The notes under the pieces: generated by a model
What the model saw: the letters and a program-made list of their open reading frames with translations, nothing else
What the model was told of the DNA's origin: nothing
Databases searched by the model: none
Source: an uncultured Eubacteriales bacterium
Lineage (GTDB): Bacteria > Bacillota > Clostridia > Oscillospirales > Acutalibacteraceae
Assembly: GCA_934462705.1 (NCBI GenBank)
Contig: CAKSIH010000003.1
Coordinates: 1 to 64,000 of the forward strand
Direction: 5' to 3'
Length of the DNA stretch: 64,000 bases
Made by a program: the position numbers and the translations under genes
In this document: positions 26,942 through 35,399 of the stretch, piece after piece
Layout: each line of letters opens with the position of its first letter
Position numbering within the stretch: the stretch's first letter is position 1

Positions 26942-27013
26942 CCGCAAGGCCGCAAGCTACGCTTGCAAATGGCTTCGCCATTTTCCGAAGCTTTTAGCTT
27001 CGGGGCCTTGCGG
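26942..27013. repeat. Four-way-junction palindromic element, copy A
   Basis: Closing stem CCGCAAGGCC (26942-26951) / GGCCTTGCGG (27004-27013). Inside are three contiguous hairpins: GCAAGC-TAC-GCTTGC (26952-26966), AAATGGC-TTC-GCCATTT (26967-26983) and CCGAAGCT-TTT-AGCTTCGG (26985-27003). Only one base (26984) is unpaired at the junction. It begins 20 bp past the nrdD stop. No T run follows on either strand, so it is not a standard terminator. Confidence 0.9.
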
Positions 27014-27033
27014 CCCATGTTCCAAACCTTGCA

Positions 27034-29361
27034 CTATATGTTGCTTACAGAATGTTTAACCCTGTCATGTTCTTCTGCACGCTTTGCATTATTAAATCTA
27101 TCCACTGTTCCTACCAAATATCCCGTTATACGGCGGATCCTCTCAAATTTCGGCAGCCCATCATCTTCTCTTCTTCCACATTTAGGGCAAGTATCGTTAA
27201 TTATACCGGTAAATCCACAAACTGGATCTCTATCCACCGGATGATTTATAGAACCATAACCAATCCCCGACTCCTTCATACATCTTACAACTTGTTCGAA
27301 TGCATCTAAATTTTGAGTTGGGTCTCCATCAAGCTCAATATATGAAATATGTCCGCCATTAGTAAGGCTATGATAAGGAGCTTCCTTCTTTATTTTTTCC
27401 CAAGATGAAATATTATAATATACAGGGATATGGAAAGAATTAGTGTAATAATTTCTGTCAGTAATGCCTGGAATCTTTCCATATTTTTTTGCATCAATCT
27501 TTACAAATCTGCCCGAAAGGCCCTCGGCCGGTGTTGCAATTAATGAAAAATTTAGCCCGTACTGCTCAGTAGCATCGTCCATACGCTTTCTCATGCGACC
27601 TATAATTTCCAAGCCCAATTTTTGTGCTTCATCGCTCTCACCATGATGACACCCAATTAGCCCCTTTAGGCACTCAGCTAAACCAATAAAGCCCATAGTA
27701 AGTGTCCCATGTTTAAGCACCTCACGAACTTCATCGTCTATTGAAAGTTTTTCTGAATCTATCCATATACCTTGACCCATTAAAAACGGATAATTCCTAA
27801 CTCTTTTCCTTGCTTGCAATTCAAACCTTGCCAGCAATTGCTCCACTACCAAATCCATTTTTTCGTCCAGCATCTGATAGAACTTATCAATGTCACCACC
27901 ACTTTTAATTGCAAGTCTCGGCAGATTTATAGAAGTAAAGCTAAGGTTGCCTCTGCCATTCACTATCTCCCTTGATGGATCAAAATGATTAGCAACTACA
28001 CGTGTTCTGCAACCCATGTATGCGGCTTCTGTTTCCGGATGCCCCGGTTTATAATATTTAAGATTAAAAGGAGCATCAATAAATGAAAAGTTCGGAAAAA
28101 GCCTTTTTGAACTGACCCGACAAGCCAGTTTAAATAAGTCATAGTTCGGGTCCTCAGGATTATAGTTTACTCCTTCCTTAACCTTAAAAATATGTATTGG
28201 GAAAATTGGAGTCTCGTTGTTTCCAAGGCCCTCCTCGGTTGCAAGAAGAATATTTTTAATTACAAGCCTTCCTTCCGGGGTTGTATCCATGCCATAATTG
28301 ATTGAACTAAATGGAACTTGAGCACCGGCCCTTGAGTGCATTGTGTTTAAGTTATGCACTAAGGCTTCCATGGCTTGATACGTTGACCTGTTCGTTTCTG
28401 TTTTAGCATGTTGCAGTGCAAATTTTTGCAATTTGTTTGCTAATTTTTCACCGAAGGCTTCACTCAAAATTTTATTTTCAGCAGCCGTATAATTGCTGCA
28501 ATCTTCTATTCTAGGCATGCCTCCACTTATTTTCTCTGCCTTTTCAATTAGAATGTCACAAAACTCTTGCGGATTTTCCTCATCTGTTAGCAGTTCAATT
28601 GCACGCACTAAATTTTGCTTATACACTCTTTTATAAGTCTTGGCAACACCCTTAGCCATTGCATAATCAAAATTCGGTATGCTCTGGCCGCCATGTTGAT
28701 CATTTTGATTTGCTTGGATCGCAATACATGCAAGCGCCGAGTAACTGATTATATCATTTGGCTCTCTTAAAAAACCGTGGCCGGTTGAAAAACCATTCGT
28801 AAAAAGTTTGTCAATATCAATTTGACAACATGTAGTTGTTAAAGTCAAAAAATCCAAATCGTGAATGTGGATATCCCCATCAGCATGGGCCTTTGCAAAC
28901 TTAGGATCCAAAATGTACATTTCGTAAAACTGCTTTGCACCCTCAGAGCCATATTTTAGCATGGTTCCCATTGCAGTGTCGCCGTCTATATTCGCATTTT
29001 CGCGCTTAACGTCATTGTCCTTAGCAGTTTTGTATGTAAGCCCTTCATATATTTTCATGAGCCTTGTATTCATTTCTCTTACACGTGTTCTCTCTGCCCT
29101 GTGTAGAATATACTCTTTGGCAGTTTGCGCATGGCCATTCTCAATTAAAACCTTCTCCACCACGTCTTGCACATGCTCAACAGTGGTTTCACCTGCTATC
29201 CCTTCATTTTGCAAATAATCAACAACTTGCTGTGCCAAGTTTCTTGCAGTGTCATAATCTCTTCCACCCATATTCTTTGCAGCGCCAAATATTGCCGCTG
29301 CTATTTTTGATATCTGAAAATCTGTTTTTCTTCCGTCTCTTTTAATAATTGTGTTGATCAC
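27034..29361 (-). CDS. nrdD: Anaerobic ribonucleoside-triphosphate reductase (class III)
   Basis: Reduces NTPs to dNTPs without oxygen using a glycyl radical. The 775 aa start at GTG with TTGGAGAGG upstream. An N-terminal ATP-cone (IKRDGRKTDF..., about 5-95) gives allosteric control. The C-terminus has the zinc cysteines C-GFTGIINDT-C-PK-C and the glycyl radical loop RRITGYLVGT (about residue 750, activated Gly in the GYLVG region). The length is somewhat above the phage enzyme and normal for Clostridia. It is paired with nrdG and preceded by an NrdR-like box. Confidence 0.96.
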   Translation of the reverse strand: MINTIIKRDGRKTDFQISKIAAAIFGAAKNMGGRDYDTARNLAQQVVDYLQNEGIAGETTVEHVQDVVEKVLIENGHAQTAKEYILHRAERTRVREMNTRLMKIYEGLTYKTAKDNDVKRENANIDGDTAMGTMLKYGSEGAKQFYEMYILDPKFAKAHADGDIHIHDLDFLTLTTTCCQIDIDKLFTNGFSTGHGFLREPNDIISYSALACIAIQANQNDQHGGQSIPNFDYAMAKGVAKTYKRVYKQNLVRAIELLTDEENPQEFCDILIEKAEKISGGMPRIEDCSNYTAAENKILSEAFGEKLANKLQKFALQHAKTETNRSTYQAMEALVHNLNTMHSRAGAQVPFSSINYGMDTTPEGRLVIKNILLATEEGLGNNETPIFPIHIFKVKEGVNYNPEDPNYDLFKLACRVSSKRLFPNFSFIDAPFNLKYYKPGHPETEAAYMGCRTRVVANHFDPSREIVNGRGNLSFTSINLPRLAIKSGGDIDKFYQMLDEKMDLVVEQLLARFELQARKRVRNYPFLMGQGIWIDSEKLSIDDEVREVLKHGTLTMGFIGLAECLKGLIGCHHGESDEAQKLGLEIIGRMRKRMDDATEQYGLNFSLIATPAEGLSGRFVKIDAKKYGKIPGITDRNYYTNSFHIPVYYNISSWEKIKKEAPYHSLTNGGHISYIELDGDPTQNLDAFEQVVRCMKESGIGYGSINHPVDRDPVCGFTGIINDTCPKCGRREDDGLPKFERIRRITGYLVGTVDRFNNAKRAEEHDRVKHSVSNI

Positions 29362-29376
29362 TTAAACCTCTCCAAT

Positions 29377-29390
29377 CACAATATATTGTG
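29377..29390. promoter_or_regulatory. NrdR-like box before nrdD
   Basis: CACAATATATTGTG is a perfect 14-bp palindrome matching the NrdR box core (ACAC-x-ATAT-x-GTGT type). It lies 16 bp upstream of the nrdD start and just downstream of the promoter, a good position for repression. The usual second box about 31-33 bp away is not convincing here. Confidence 0.65.
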
Positions 29391-29411
29391 CTTATTTTTA
29401 TTCACATATAC

Positions 29412-29441
29412 ATTATATCCTATATGTAGCCCTGAAGTCAA
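29412..29441 (-). promoter_or_regulatory. Promoter of nrdDG
   Basis: On the minus strand TTGACT (29436-29441), 18 bp, a perfect TATAAT (29412-29417). Transcription would start near 29405, about 15 bp before the NrdR-like box. Confidence 0.7.
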
Positions 29442-29505
29442 TACGAATTAAATTTTTTGGCCTTTTACCCAAATAGGAACTCTCTATTGCAGTAATATTT
29501 GCAAA

Positions 29506-31260
29506 TTATCTGTTTTTTATTGACAATTTATCAACTAGCTCCTCCTCCGGCGTTACATATACAGTTTTATTTTCAACATATATAACCATTCCAGGCTTAG
29601 CACCCGATGGCTTCTTCACATTTTTAACCTTTGTATAATCAACCGCCACTCCTGAGGAGTCCTTTGCCTTGCTATGGTACGCGGCTATTTTTGCAGCTTC
29701 AGCTATGGTTTCATCCCCAACATTTTCGGCATCCTCCATAATTATTGCATGCGACCCTGGTAAATCCTTAACATGCAGCCAAATATAGTTTTTATCCGCC
29801 ATTTTAAGCGTAAGTTTATCATTTTGAATATTATTTTTCCCTACAAGTATTCTCAGCCCCTCACTTGACTTAAACTCAAGCGGATCAGATTTTTCGCTTT
29901 TTTTTGCCCTTTTGCTGCATTTTTCTTTCAAATACCTCTCTTTTACAAGCTCCTGTTTTATTTCAAGAAGCTCCTTTTCTGTTTGAACCCGGCTAACAGC
30001 ATCAATAACGGCATCTATGTAGGCCTTTTCATCAGATGCTTTTTTTATCTCCTCTTTGAGAACTTTCTGCGCTACTTTAGCTTTTCTGTACTCCTTGTAA
30101 TAATTTTGAGCATTTTGCGCTCCAGACAGCCTTGGATCCAGCTTAATACTTATGGGCTCCATATTTGCATAAAAATTTTCAAGCGTTATACTCCTCATGC
30201 CTTTTTTTATTCTGTAAAGATTGGAATTTATCAAATCACCAAACATTTTGTGAAATTCCTTGTTATCACAATCCATAATCTCCTTTTTCTGCGCTGATAT
30301 CTTTCTTTCTATTTTGGAACTTATGTTTGTAAGCATTTTGTTCAGGCTTTGAGCCTTAGATTTCATACGCTCCGCAGTATCTTTCTCAAAGTAAAATTCA
30401 TCAAGAAGCGTAGAAAAATCGTTGTAATATTTTAAATTTTGACTATCGTAACACGATATTTCTTTAAAAGAGAAATCAATTAGTTGACCCTTTTGTTTAA
30501 CAGTGCATGGCCTTGAACTCTGATTTTTTATTTCATCCCTCAATTTTTCTAAATTCTCAATTAGTCTTGTTTCATTCTCAATTTCATACACCCTAGCATC
30601 AATTTTTCCGGTCATTTCAAAACTTATCTCTTTACAAATTATCGGTGAAATCCCCTGCACCGCCGCCAAAATTGCAGACGATATCAATTTATTTTTTTCA
30701 AAATCTAAAATTTTTGCGGAAATTTCCTTGATGTCATCAGTAAGCAAACTTAGCTTGTCTTGTTTTGGTGGCAGTGCATACGTGAGTCCAGGCAAAATTT
30801 GCCTTTTAGATGACATATCGGAATTCACTCGTTTAAGCGCATCAATAATATTTAAGTTTTCGTCCAACAGAATTACATTACTGTATTTGCCCATAATTTC
30901 AATAACTAAAGTTATTCTGGTCGGATCTCCAAGTTCATTGCGCGCATCAAAAACGAAACTTAGGGCTCTTTCAAGCCAGTCTTGTTCTACCGATATCAAC
31001 TTTGCACCGGTTAATTTTTTTCTAAATAGCATGCACAACATTGGCGGTGTTTCCGGATTTTCTAACACATGCTCTGTTATGTGCACACGTGCGCTATTTG
31101 CTCTTGCAGAAAATAAAACTTTGTGTGCCCCATTTTTGCCTCTAAACAAAAATACAAATTCCTCTGAGTTTGGTTGATATATTTTATCAACCTTGGCATC
31201 TTTTAATGTATCATTTAACTCACTTTTTAAAAAGTTTAAAAAAGCACCGTCCAAAGCCAT
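29506..31260 (-). CDS. rqcH: Ribosome quality control factor RqcH (NFACT family)
   Basis: Binds stalled 50S-peptidyl-tRNA and recruits tRNA-Ala to add C-terminal alanine tails that mark the nascent chain for degradation. It is 584 aa, often annotated as fibronectin-binding protein. The NFACT-N domain starts MALDGAFLNFLKSEL, with RLLY-type features replaced by MLFRKKL; a helix-hairpin-helix region and a long coiled coil (about 300-420) follow. The NFACT-R domain has IWLHVKDLPGSHAII (about 497-511) with the conserved His-Val-Lys-Asp. Twelve bp downstream of the nif3-like gene. Confidence 0.93.
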   Translation of the reverse strand: MALDGAFLNFLKSELNDTLKDAKVDKIYQPNSEEFVFLFRGKNGAHKVLFSARANSARVHITEHVLENPETPPMLCMLFRKKLTGAKLISVEQDWLERALSFVFDARNELGDPTRITLVIEIMGKYSNVILLDENLNIIDALKRVNSDMSSKRQILPGLTYALPPKQDKLSLLTDDIKEISAKILDFEKNKLISSAILAAVQGISPIICKEISFEMTGKIDARVYEIENETRLIENLEKLRDEIKNQSSRPCTVKQKGQLIDFSFKEISCYDSQNLKYYNDFSTLLDEFYFEKDTAERMKSKAQSLNKMLTNISSKIERKISAQKKEIMDCDNKEFHKMFGDLINSNLYRIKKGMRSITLENFYANMEPISIKLDPRLSGAQNAQNYYKEYRKAKVAQKVLKEEIKKASDEKAYIDAVIDAVSRVQTEKELLEIKQELVKERYLKEKCSKRAKKSEKSDPLEFKSSEGLRILVGKNNIQNDKLTLKMADKNYIWLHVKDLPGSHAIIMEDAENVGDETIAEAAKIAAYHSKAKDSSGVAVDYTKVKNVKKPSGAKPGMVIYVENKTVYVTPEEELVDKLSIKNR

Positions 31261-31272
31261 TTTTCCGCCCCC

Positions 31273-32049
31273 TTAAATGTATTTTATATGGTCTGTACAC
31301 TTCTTTGATTTAAAAACCTGAACATCTTCAAACTTGGTCTTTATTAAATTTACAAGCGGTTCAACAACAACATCTTCGCTCTTAAAATGTCCTGTATCAA
31401 CAATGCAAATATTTTTCTCATTTGCAATTAAAATTTCATGATGTTTTATCTCGCCTGTAACATAAGCGTCAGCACCCAACGCCACCGCATTATTTATTAA
31501 ATCTCCACCGCTACCTGAGCAAACTGCCACAGTTTTTATAGTACCTTTCACCGCAGTATACCTCACGCCGTTACAGTTAAGCACATTTTTTACTAAAACT
31601 GCAAAATTTTTCGCATTCATTTCCGCGTTAAGAACGCCTATCAAGCCCAAAACGCATTTTTGACCTTTTACTTCATAAAACGAAAGCGGCTTTAGATTTT
31701 TTAATTCCAGAGCATCCGCAAGACACTTGTTCACACCATTTGCCGCAGAATCAAGATTAGTATGCGCACAAATAGCCGTAATTCCGTTTTGAATCATGTT
31801 ATACACCGCACAATTTGACTCAATGCTTTTAACCCCATTAAATATAACTGGGTGATGACTTACAATCAGCTGTGCGCCTGCAAATTTAGCCTCGTTTACA
31901 ACCTCGTTTGTAATATCAAGCGCAACCAAAATTTTTTCTACATTTTGGTTACTGTCTCCAACCAAAATTCCAACATTGTCAAAATCCATCGCGGTATCAA
32001 ACGGAGCTATTTCATTAATGAAAGCATAAATATCACTAACCAACGCCAT
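31273..32049 (-). CDS. Nif3-like dinuclear metal centre protein
   Basis: Nif3/YqfO-family protein, 258 aa from the ATG at 32049 (GGAG 10 bp upstream; a GTG at 32058 overlapping the trmK stop is the alternative). Metal-ligand motifs are IVSHHPVIFNG, CAHTNLDSA and, at the end, IVDTGHFKSE. Family members are hexameric with two metals per subunit and are proposed GTP cyclohydrolase-like or RNA-associated enzymes; the activity is unproven. It pairs with trmK, an arrangement conserved in Firmicutes. Confidence 0.92.
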   Translation of the reverse strand: MALVSDIYAFINEIAPFDTAMDFDNVGILVGDSNQNVEKILVALDITNEVVNEAKFAGAQLIVSHHPVIFNGVKSIESNCAVYNMIQNGITAICAHTNLDSAANGVNKCLADALELKNLKPLSFYEVKGQKCVLGLIGVLNAEMNAKNFAVLVKNVLNCNGVRYTAVKGTIKTVAVCSGSGGDLINNAVALGADAYVTGEIKHHEILIANEKNICIVDTGHFKSEDVVVEPLVNLIKTKFEDVQVFKSKKCTDHIKYI

Positions 32050-32054
32050 ATTTC

Positions 32055-32756
32055 TCACACTCCATTTAACAAATTTTCAAGCTTGCTTTTTACTTTAGAT
32101 AACTCCTTTGCTCTGTCAAGTCTGCCCTCGCACTCACAGCCCCATATTTTGTTTCTCAAATCACGAATTTCTCTTTGTGCATATTTAACGCCAGCGTCAT
32201 CCAAATTTGCCTCTAGCTTTCCTATGTATGGGTATAAATCTGAAACTTTAATTGTCCCTTGCGAAAACGCAGCTATCATGATTGTATAAACTTTTCCCCC
32301 ACTTATTATCGCCTGCTCTTTTATAATTTCAAAGCCTTCATCAAACAAAAACCTTCGCAAATTCTCTGCCATTGTCATGGGTTGAAGAATTAAATGTTTA
32401 GTTTCATCCTTAAGCCAACTTGTACTTTTTATTATGTTTGCAATTACCTCTCCGCCCATGCCAGCTATCACTATGTCATCCGCCTCTTGCGCCATTATGT
32501 TTTTAAGGCCGTCAGAAAGCCTGGGTTCTATTAAATTCTCACAGCCATACCTCTTTATGTTTTCTAATGCATTGTTTAGCGGGCCTTCCCTTAAATCCGA
32601 AGCAATTGCATGGATAGCTTTTTTAATCTTAACTAGGTATATCGCAAGATATCCGTGGTCAGTACCAACATCCACTACCTTTGCTTTATCCCTAACGAAG
32701 CTTGCACACTGCAAAAGTCGGTTGTCTAAACTTATATCCTTCCTTCTGTCAGGCAT
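32055..32756 (-). CDS. trmK: tRNA (adenine-22-N1)-methyltransferase
   Basis: Methylates N1 of A22 in the D-loop of tRNA. The 233 aa have a Rossmann SAM-binding domain with VDVGTDHGYLAIYL (about 35-48), IVIAGMGGEVI (about 96-106) and ILQPM, then a C-terminal coiled coil. RBS GAGGAGG. The stop lies just before the nif3-like ATG, so the two are coupled. Confidence 0.94.
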   Translation of the reverse strand: MPDRRKDISLDNRLLQCASFVRDKAKVVDVGTDHGYLAIYLVKIKKAIHAIASDLREGPLNNALENIKRYGCENLIEPRLSDGLKNIMAQEADDIVIAGMGGEVIANIIKSTSWLKDETKHLILQPMTMAENLRRFLFDEGFEIIKEQAIISGGKVYTIMIAAFSQGTIKVSDLYPYIGKLEANLDDAGVKYAQREIRDLRNKIWGCECEGRLDRAKELSKVKSKLENLLNGV

Positions 32757-32801
32757 GTTCAGAATTTCCTCCTCTTTTTACACTTTTATACCACAAAATT
32801 G

Positions 32802-32834
32802 TACCGCCCGGCTTTAACTAAACCGAGCGGTTTT
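32802..32834. terminator. Terminator-like hairpin
   Basis: ACCGCCCGGCTTTA pairs with TAAACCGAGCGGT (G-T wobble and one bulge), followed by TTTTA on the plus strand and AATTTT on the minus. It lies 7 bp past the DUF1858 stop and before trmK. Confidence 0.65.
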
Positions 32835-32840
32835 ATGAGA

Positions 32841-33041
32841 TTAACCCTGCGCTAAATGTGCATTTATCTTATTTACTAATTCATCTGCATCTACTCCGTG
32901 TACCATACATGCTTGCTCAACAGTCTCGCCTCTAGCCGACGGACAGCCTAAACAGTGCATTCCCATTTCTAAAAAGAAACTTGCCGTCGTTTGGTCAGCA
33001 TCTAATATATCTCCAATAATTGATTCTTTTGTTATCGTCAT
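32841..33041 (-). CDS. DUF1858 domain protein
   Basis: 66 aa from the ATG at 33041 (TGGAGAGTG upstream). The DUF1858 domain spans the whole protein: ITKESIIGDIL, then MGMHCLGCPSA (about 29-39) with a CxxC pair. The family is described as a hybrid-cluster-protein-associated putative redox disulfide domain; its partner is unknown here. It is flanked by a terminator-like hairpin downstream and by repeat copy B upstream. Confidence 0.88.
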   Translation of the reverse strand: MTITKESIIGDILDADQTTASFFLEMGMHCLGCPSARGETVEQACMVHGVDADELVNKINAHLAQG

Positions 33042-33206
33042 TTTGATTTTCACTCTCCATTTTACAATCTTCCTGTTATTATTATAACCCTTTTTCTGTC
33101 TATTAATCAAGTAATTTATGCTGTCTTAATTATATTCTACTAAATAGCTAAAAATAAACTTCAAATTTACATATTCCCATATCATCGCTCTGCTTTACCT
33201 CATACT

Positions 33207-33283
33207 GGCCGCACGGCCACCGCAGCTAAAAGCTGCGGTAAATGGCGAAGCCATTTACAGGCGAAGCCTGCGGCCGTGCGGCC
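33207..33283. repeat. Four-way-junction palindromic element, copy B
   Basis: Closing stem GGCCGCACGGCC (33207-33218) / GGCCGTGCGGCC (33272-33283), 12 bp perfect. Arms are ACCGCAGCT-AAA-AGCTGCGGT (33219-33239), AAATGGC-GAA-GCCATTT (33240-33256) and CAGGC-GAA-GCCTG (33258-33270). Its reverse complement aligns with copy A arm by arm. It ends 18 bp past the GNAT stop. Confidence 0.9.
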
Positions 33284-33301
33284 CTGAGCGGGTAAGCCAT
33301 C

Positions 33302-33856
33302 TTAAACAGATTGTTCAAATAAATCTTCTTTATACATTACGGGTTTTGAGTTTATAAATTTGGCAAAGTCTTTAAATTCTGCATCTTCCAGCGTGTTTGG
33401 ATAGCTCATTACTTCCAAACAATAAGGAGCCCCTTCTTCAGACAAAGGCGGATGATAATACTCATATGTATTTTCCTTAAACCCTAATCTTTTGTAGAAT
33501 CGTACTCTTCTTTTAGCCACTTCATCCACCTGAGGGTCAACCTCTAAAATTATATTTTTTTCATGTAATTTTAAATATTCTAAAACTTCAGTTCCTACGC
33601 CAAGGCCTCTGTATTCTTTTGCCACCGCCAAATGCTCTATATAAAGCTTATTTTTAAATCTCCAATAAAAAATTATTCCGCATAAATTTTCATCTTTCAT
33701 TATACCGCAGCAAAAGTAATCCTCGTCTTTAAGAAACAAAGCTTGGGTCTTAAGAGTTCTTTTTTCATGTTCTGGAAAAGAATAATTATATATCTCCCAA
33801 GCTTTCTCCCATTCCTTAGAATTTAAACTGTCTACATTAAATCTTACAAAATTCAT
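33302..33856 (-). CDS. GNAT family N-acetyltransferase
   Basis: 184 aa with the GNAT fold. Motif A (VAKEYRGLGVGTEVLEYL, about 77-94) holds the acetyl-CoA pyrophosphate loop R-G-x-G-x-G. The later RRVRFYKRLGF segment is motif B. The substrate is unknown. It starts 8 bp after the murC stop with TAGGTGAAAA as RBS, so it is co-transcribed with murC; this linkage alone does not prove a cell-wall role. Confidence 0.9.
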   Translation of the reverse strand: MNFVRFNVDSLNSKEWEKAWEIYNYSFPEHEKRTLKTQALFLKDEDYFCCGIMKDENLCGIIFYWRFKNKLYIEHLAVAKEYRGLGVGTEVLEYLKLHEKNIILEVDPQVDEVAKRRVRFYKRLGFKENTYEYYHPPLSEEGAPYCLEVMSYPNTLEDAEFKDFAKFINSKPVMYKEDLFEQSV

Positions 33857-33864
33857 TTTTTCAC

Positions 33865-35244
33865 CTAATTTCTACCTTCCAGCCTATACAAAATCATGTT
33901 GGCACACCTGTAAACATTCCCGCCGCCCATAGTTAAAACTAAATCCCCGGGCTTTGCGTTCTTTTCTATATAGTCAGTTATTTCCTCAAAGGTATGAATA
34001 CACTTTCCATTCTTTATTTTCAATACCAAATCTTCAGCGTACACATTGTAGACATTTTCTTCCCGAACGGCCAAAATCTCAGAAACAATTGTTTCATCTG
34101 CTATTGAAAGGGCCTCTGCAAACTCACTTAAAAATGCTTGAGTTCTAGAATAAGTGTGAGGCTGAAAAACTGCCCATACTTTTTTAAATCCCATATCTTT
34201 AGCAGCAGTAAGTGTAGCACGTATTTCCGTAGGATGATGGGCAAAATCATCGGCAACCGTTATTCCTTTTGGTCTTCCCAAAACCTCAAACCTGCGGTGC
34301 ACACCTAAAAACTCATGCAAGCTCCTTGAAATTACGTCCAAATCAACCTTCATAAAATCAGCTACCGCTACTGCTGCAAGCGCATTGTATATGTTATGTT
34401 CGCCCGGCACAGATAATTCTACTTCCAGTAACTTTTGTCGATTTTTATACACTACAAATTTATCAAAAGCACCATTAAACTTTTTTATTTCATCTGCATA
34501 ATAGTCATTATGGTTGCCAAGCCCAAACCTTAAAACTGGCGTCTTTACACCTTCCACTGCTTTCATAGTGTTTTTATCATCACCATTTACCACCAATAAC
34601 TCTGTAGTTTGATTTGCAAACTTATTAAACGACTTTACTATATTATCAAGTGTTTTAAAGTAGTCAAGGTGATCTGCATCGACATTTGTTATTATCGAAA
34701 TTGCTGGGTGCAGCTGCAAAAATGAATCCACATATTCACAGGCCTCACAAACTATGGTCTCCGATTTCCCGATTTTGCTGTTTCCGCCAAGCATTGGAAG
34801 TTTTCCGCCAATTATTGCAGATGGATCAACAAGTCCATTGACCAGAGTTTGAGTTATCATAGCTGTTGTGGTCGTCTTTCCGTGAGTCCCCGATACTGCT
34901 ATCAAATTTTTGTATTTATCACAAAGCAACCCCAGCATTACAGAACGTTCTAAGAGAGGAATTTTCATTTCTTTTGCAGCAATAATTTCAGGGTTATCTT
35001 CCTTAATTGCCGCAGAATATACAACTAAATCTGCACCGGCTACATTTTCTTTTTTATGTTCAAGATAAATTTTAGCACCGTTTTTCATAAGGCTTTCCAA
35101 AGTGTCAGATATATAATTATCAGAACCCGTTATCCCATATCCGAAACTTTTAAGTATCTGCGCCATGGGGCACATTCCGGAACCGCCTATGCCTATAAAA
35201 TGTATGTTTTTTACTTTCGATAAGTCAATCTTTATATCATCCAT
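33865..35244 (-). CDS. murC: UDP-N-acetylmuramate--L-alanine ligase
   Basis: Adds L-Ala to UDP-MurNAc, the first amino acid of the peptidoglycan stem. It is 459 aa. The N-terminal Rossmann loop is HFIGIGGSGMCPMA (about 15-28), the ATP P-loop is VSGTHGKTTTTAM (about 118-130), then EACEYVDSF, and the C-terminal domain has DDFAHHPTEI (about 330-339). RBS AAAAAGGAGAAG. Confidence 0.97.
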   Translation of the reverse strand: MDDIKIDLSKVKNIHFIGIGGSGMCPMAQILKSFGYGITGSDNYISDTLESLMKNGAKIYLEHKKENVAGADLVVYSAAIKEDNPEIIAAKEMKIPLLERSVMLGLLCDKYKNLIAVSGTHGKTTTTAMITQTLVNGLVDPSAIIGGKLPMLGGNSKIGKSETIVCEACEYVDSFLQLHPAISIITNVDADHLDYFKTLDNIVKSFNKFANQTTELLVVNGDDKNTMKAVEGVKTPVLRFGLGNHNDYYADEIKKFNGAFDKFVVYKNRQKLLEVELSVPGEHNIYNALAAVAVADFMKVDLDVISRSLHEFLGVHRRFEVLGRPKGITVADDFAHHPTEIRATLTAAKDMGFKKVWAVFQPHTYSRTQAFLSEFAEALSIADETIVSEILAVREENVYNVYAEDLVLKIKNGKCIHTFEEITDYIEKNAKPGDLVLTMGGGNVYRCANMILYRLEGRN

Positions 35245-35279
35245 TATACTTCTCCTTTTTTAACTTAATTCCAAGTAAT

Positions 35280-35308
35280 ATTATATTGCTTATTTGCACG
35301 AAATTAAA
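35280..35308 (-). promoter_or_regulatory. Promoter of murC
   Basis: On the minus strand TTTAAT (35303-35308), 17 bp, a perfect TATAAT (35280-35285), 36 bp before the murC ATG. Confidence 0.55.
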
Positions 35309-35340
35309 CCTTTTTTACGAACAATTTAATAATTTTATGA

Positions 35341-35368
35341 ACGATAGTTTTTTATAAACCATATTATA
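35341..35368 (+). promoter_or_regulatory. Sigma-K/E-like promoter of dpaAB
   Basis: CATATTATA (35360-35368) matches the mother-cell sigma -10 consensus CATAnnnTA. An AC dinucleotide at 35341-35342 lies about 17 bp upstream, as in loose sigma-K -35 elements. Dipicolinate synthase is made in the mother cell late in sporulation, so the match is in the expected place. Confidence 0.5.
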
Positions 35369-35399
35369 TGGTAAGATGTATATAAGGAGGTCGTTATAT

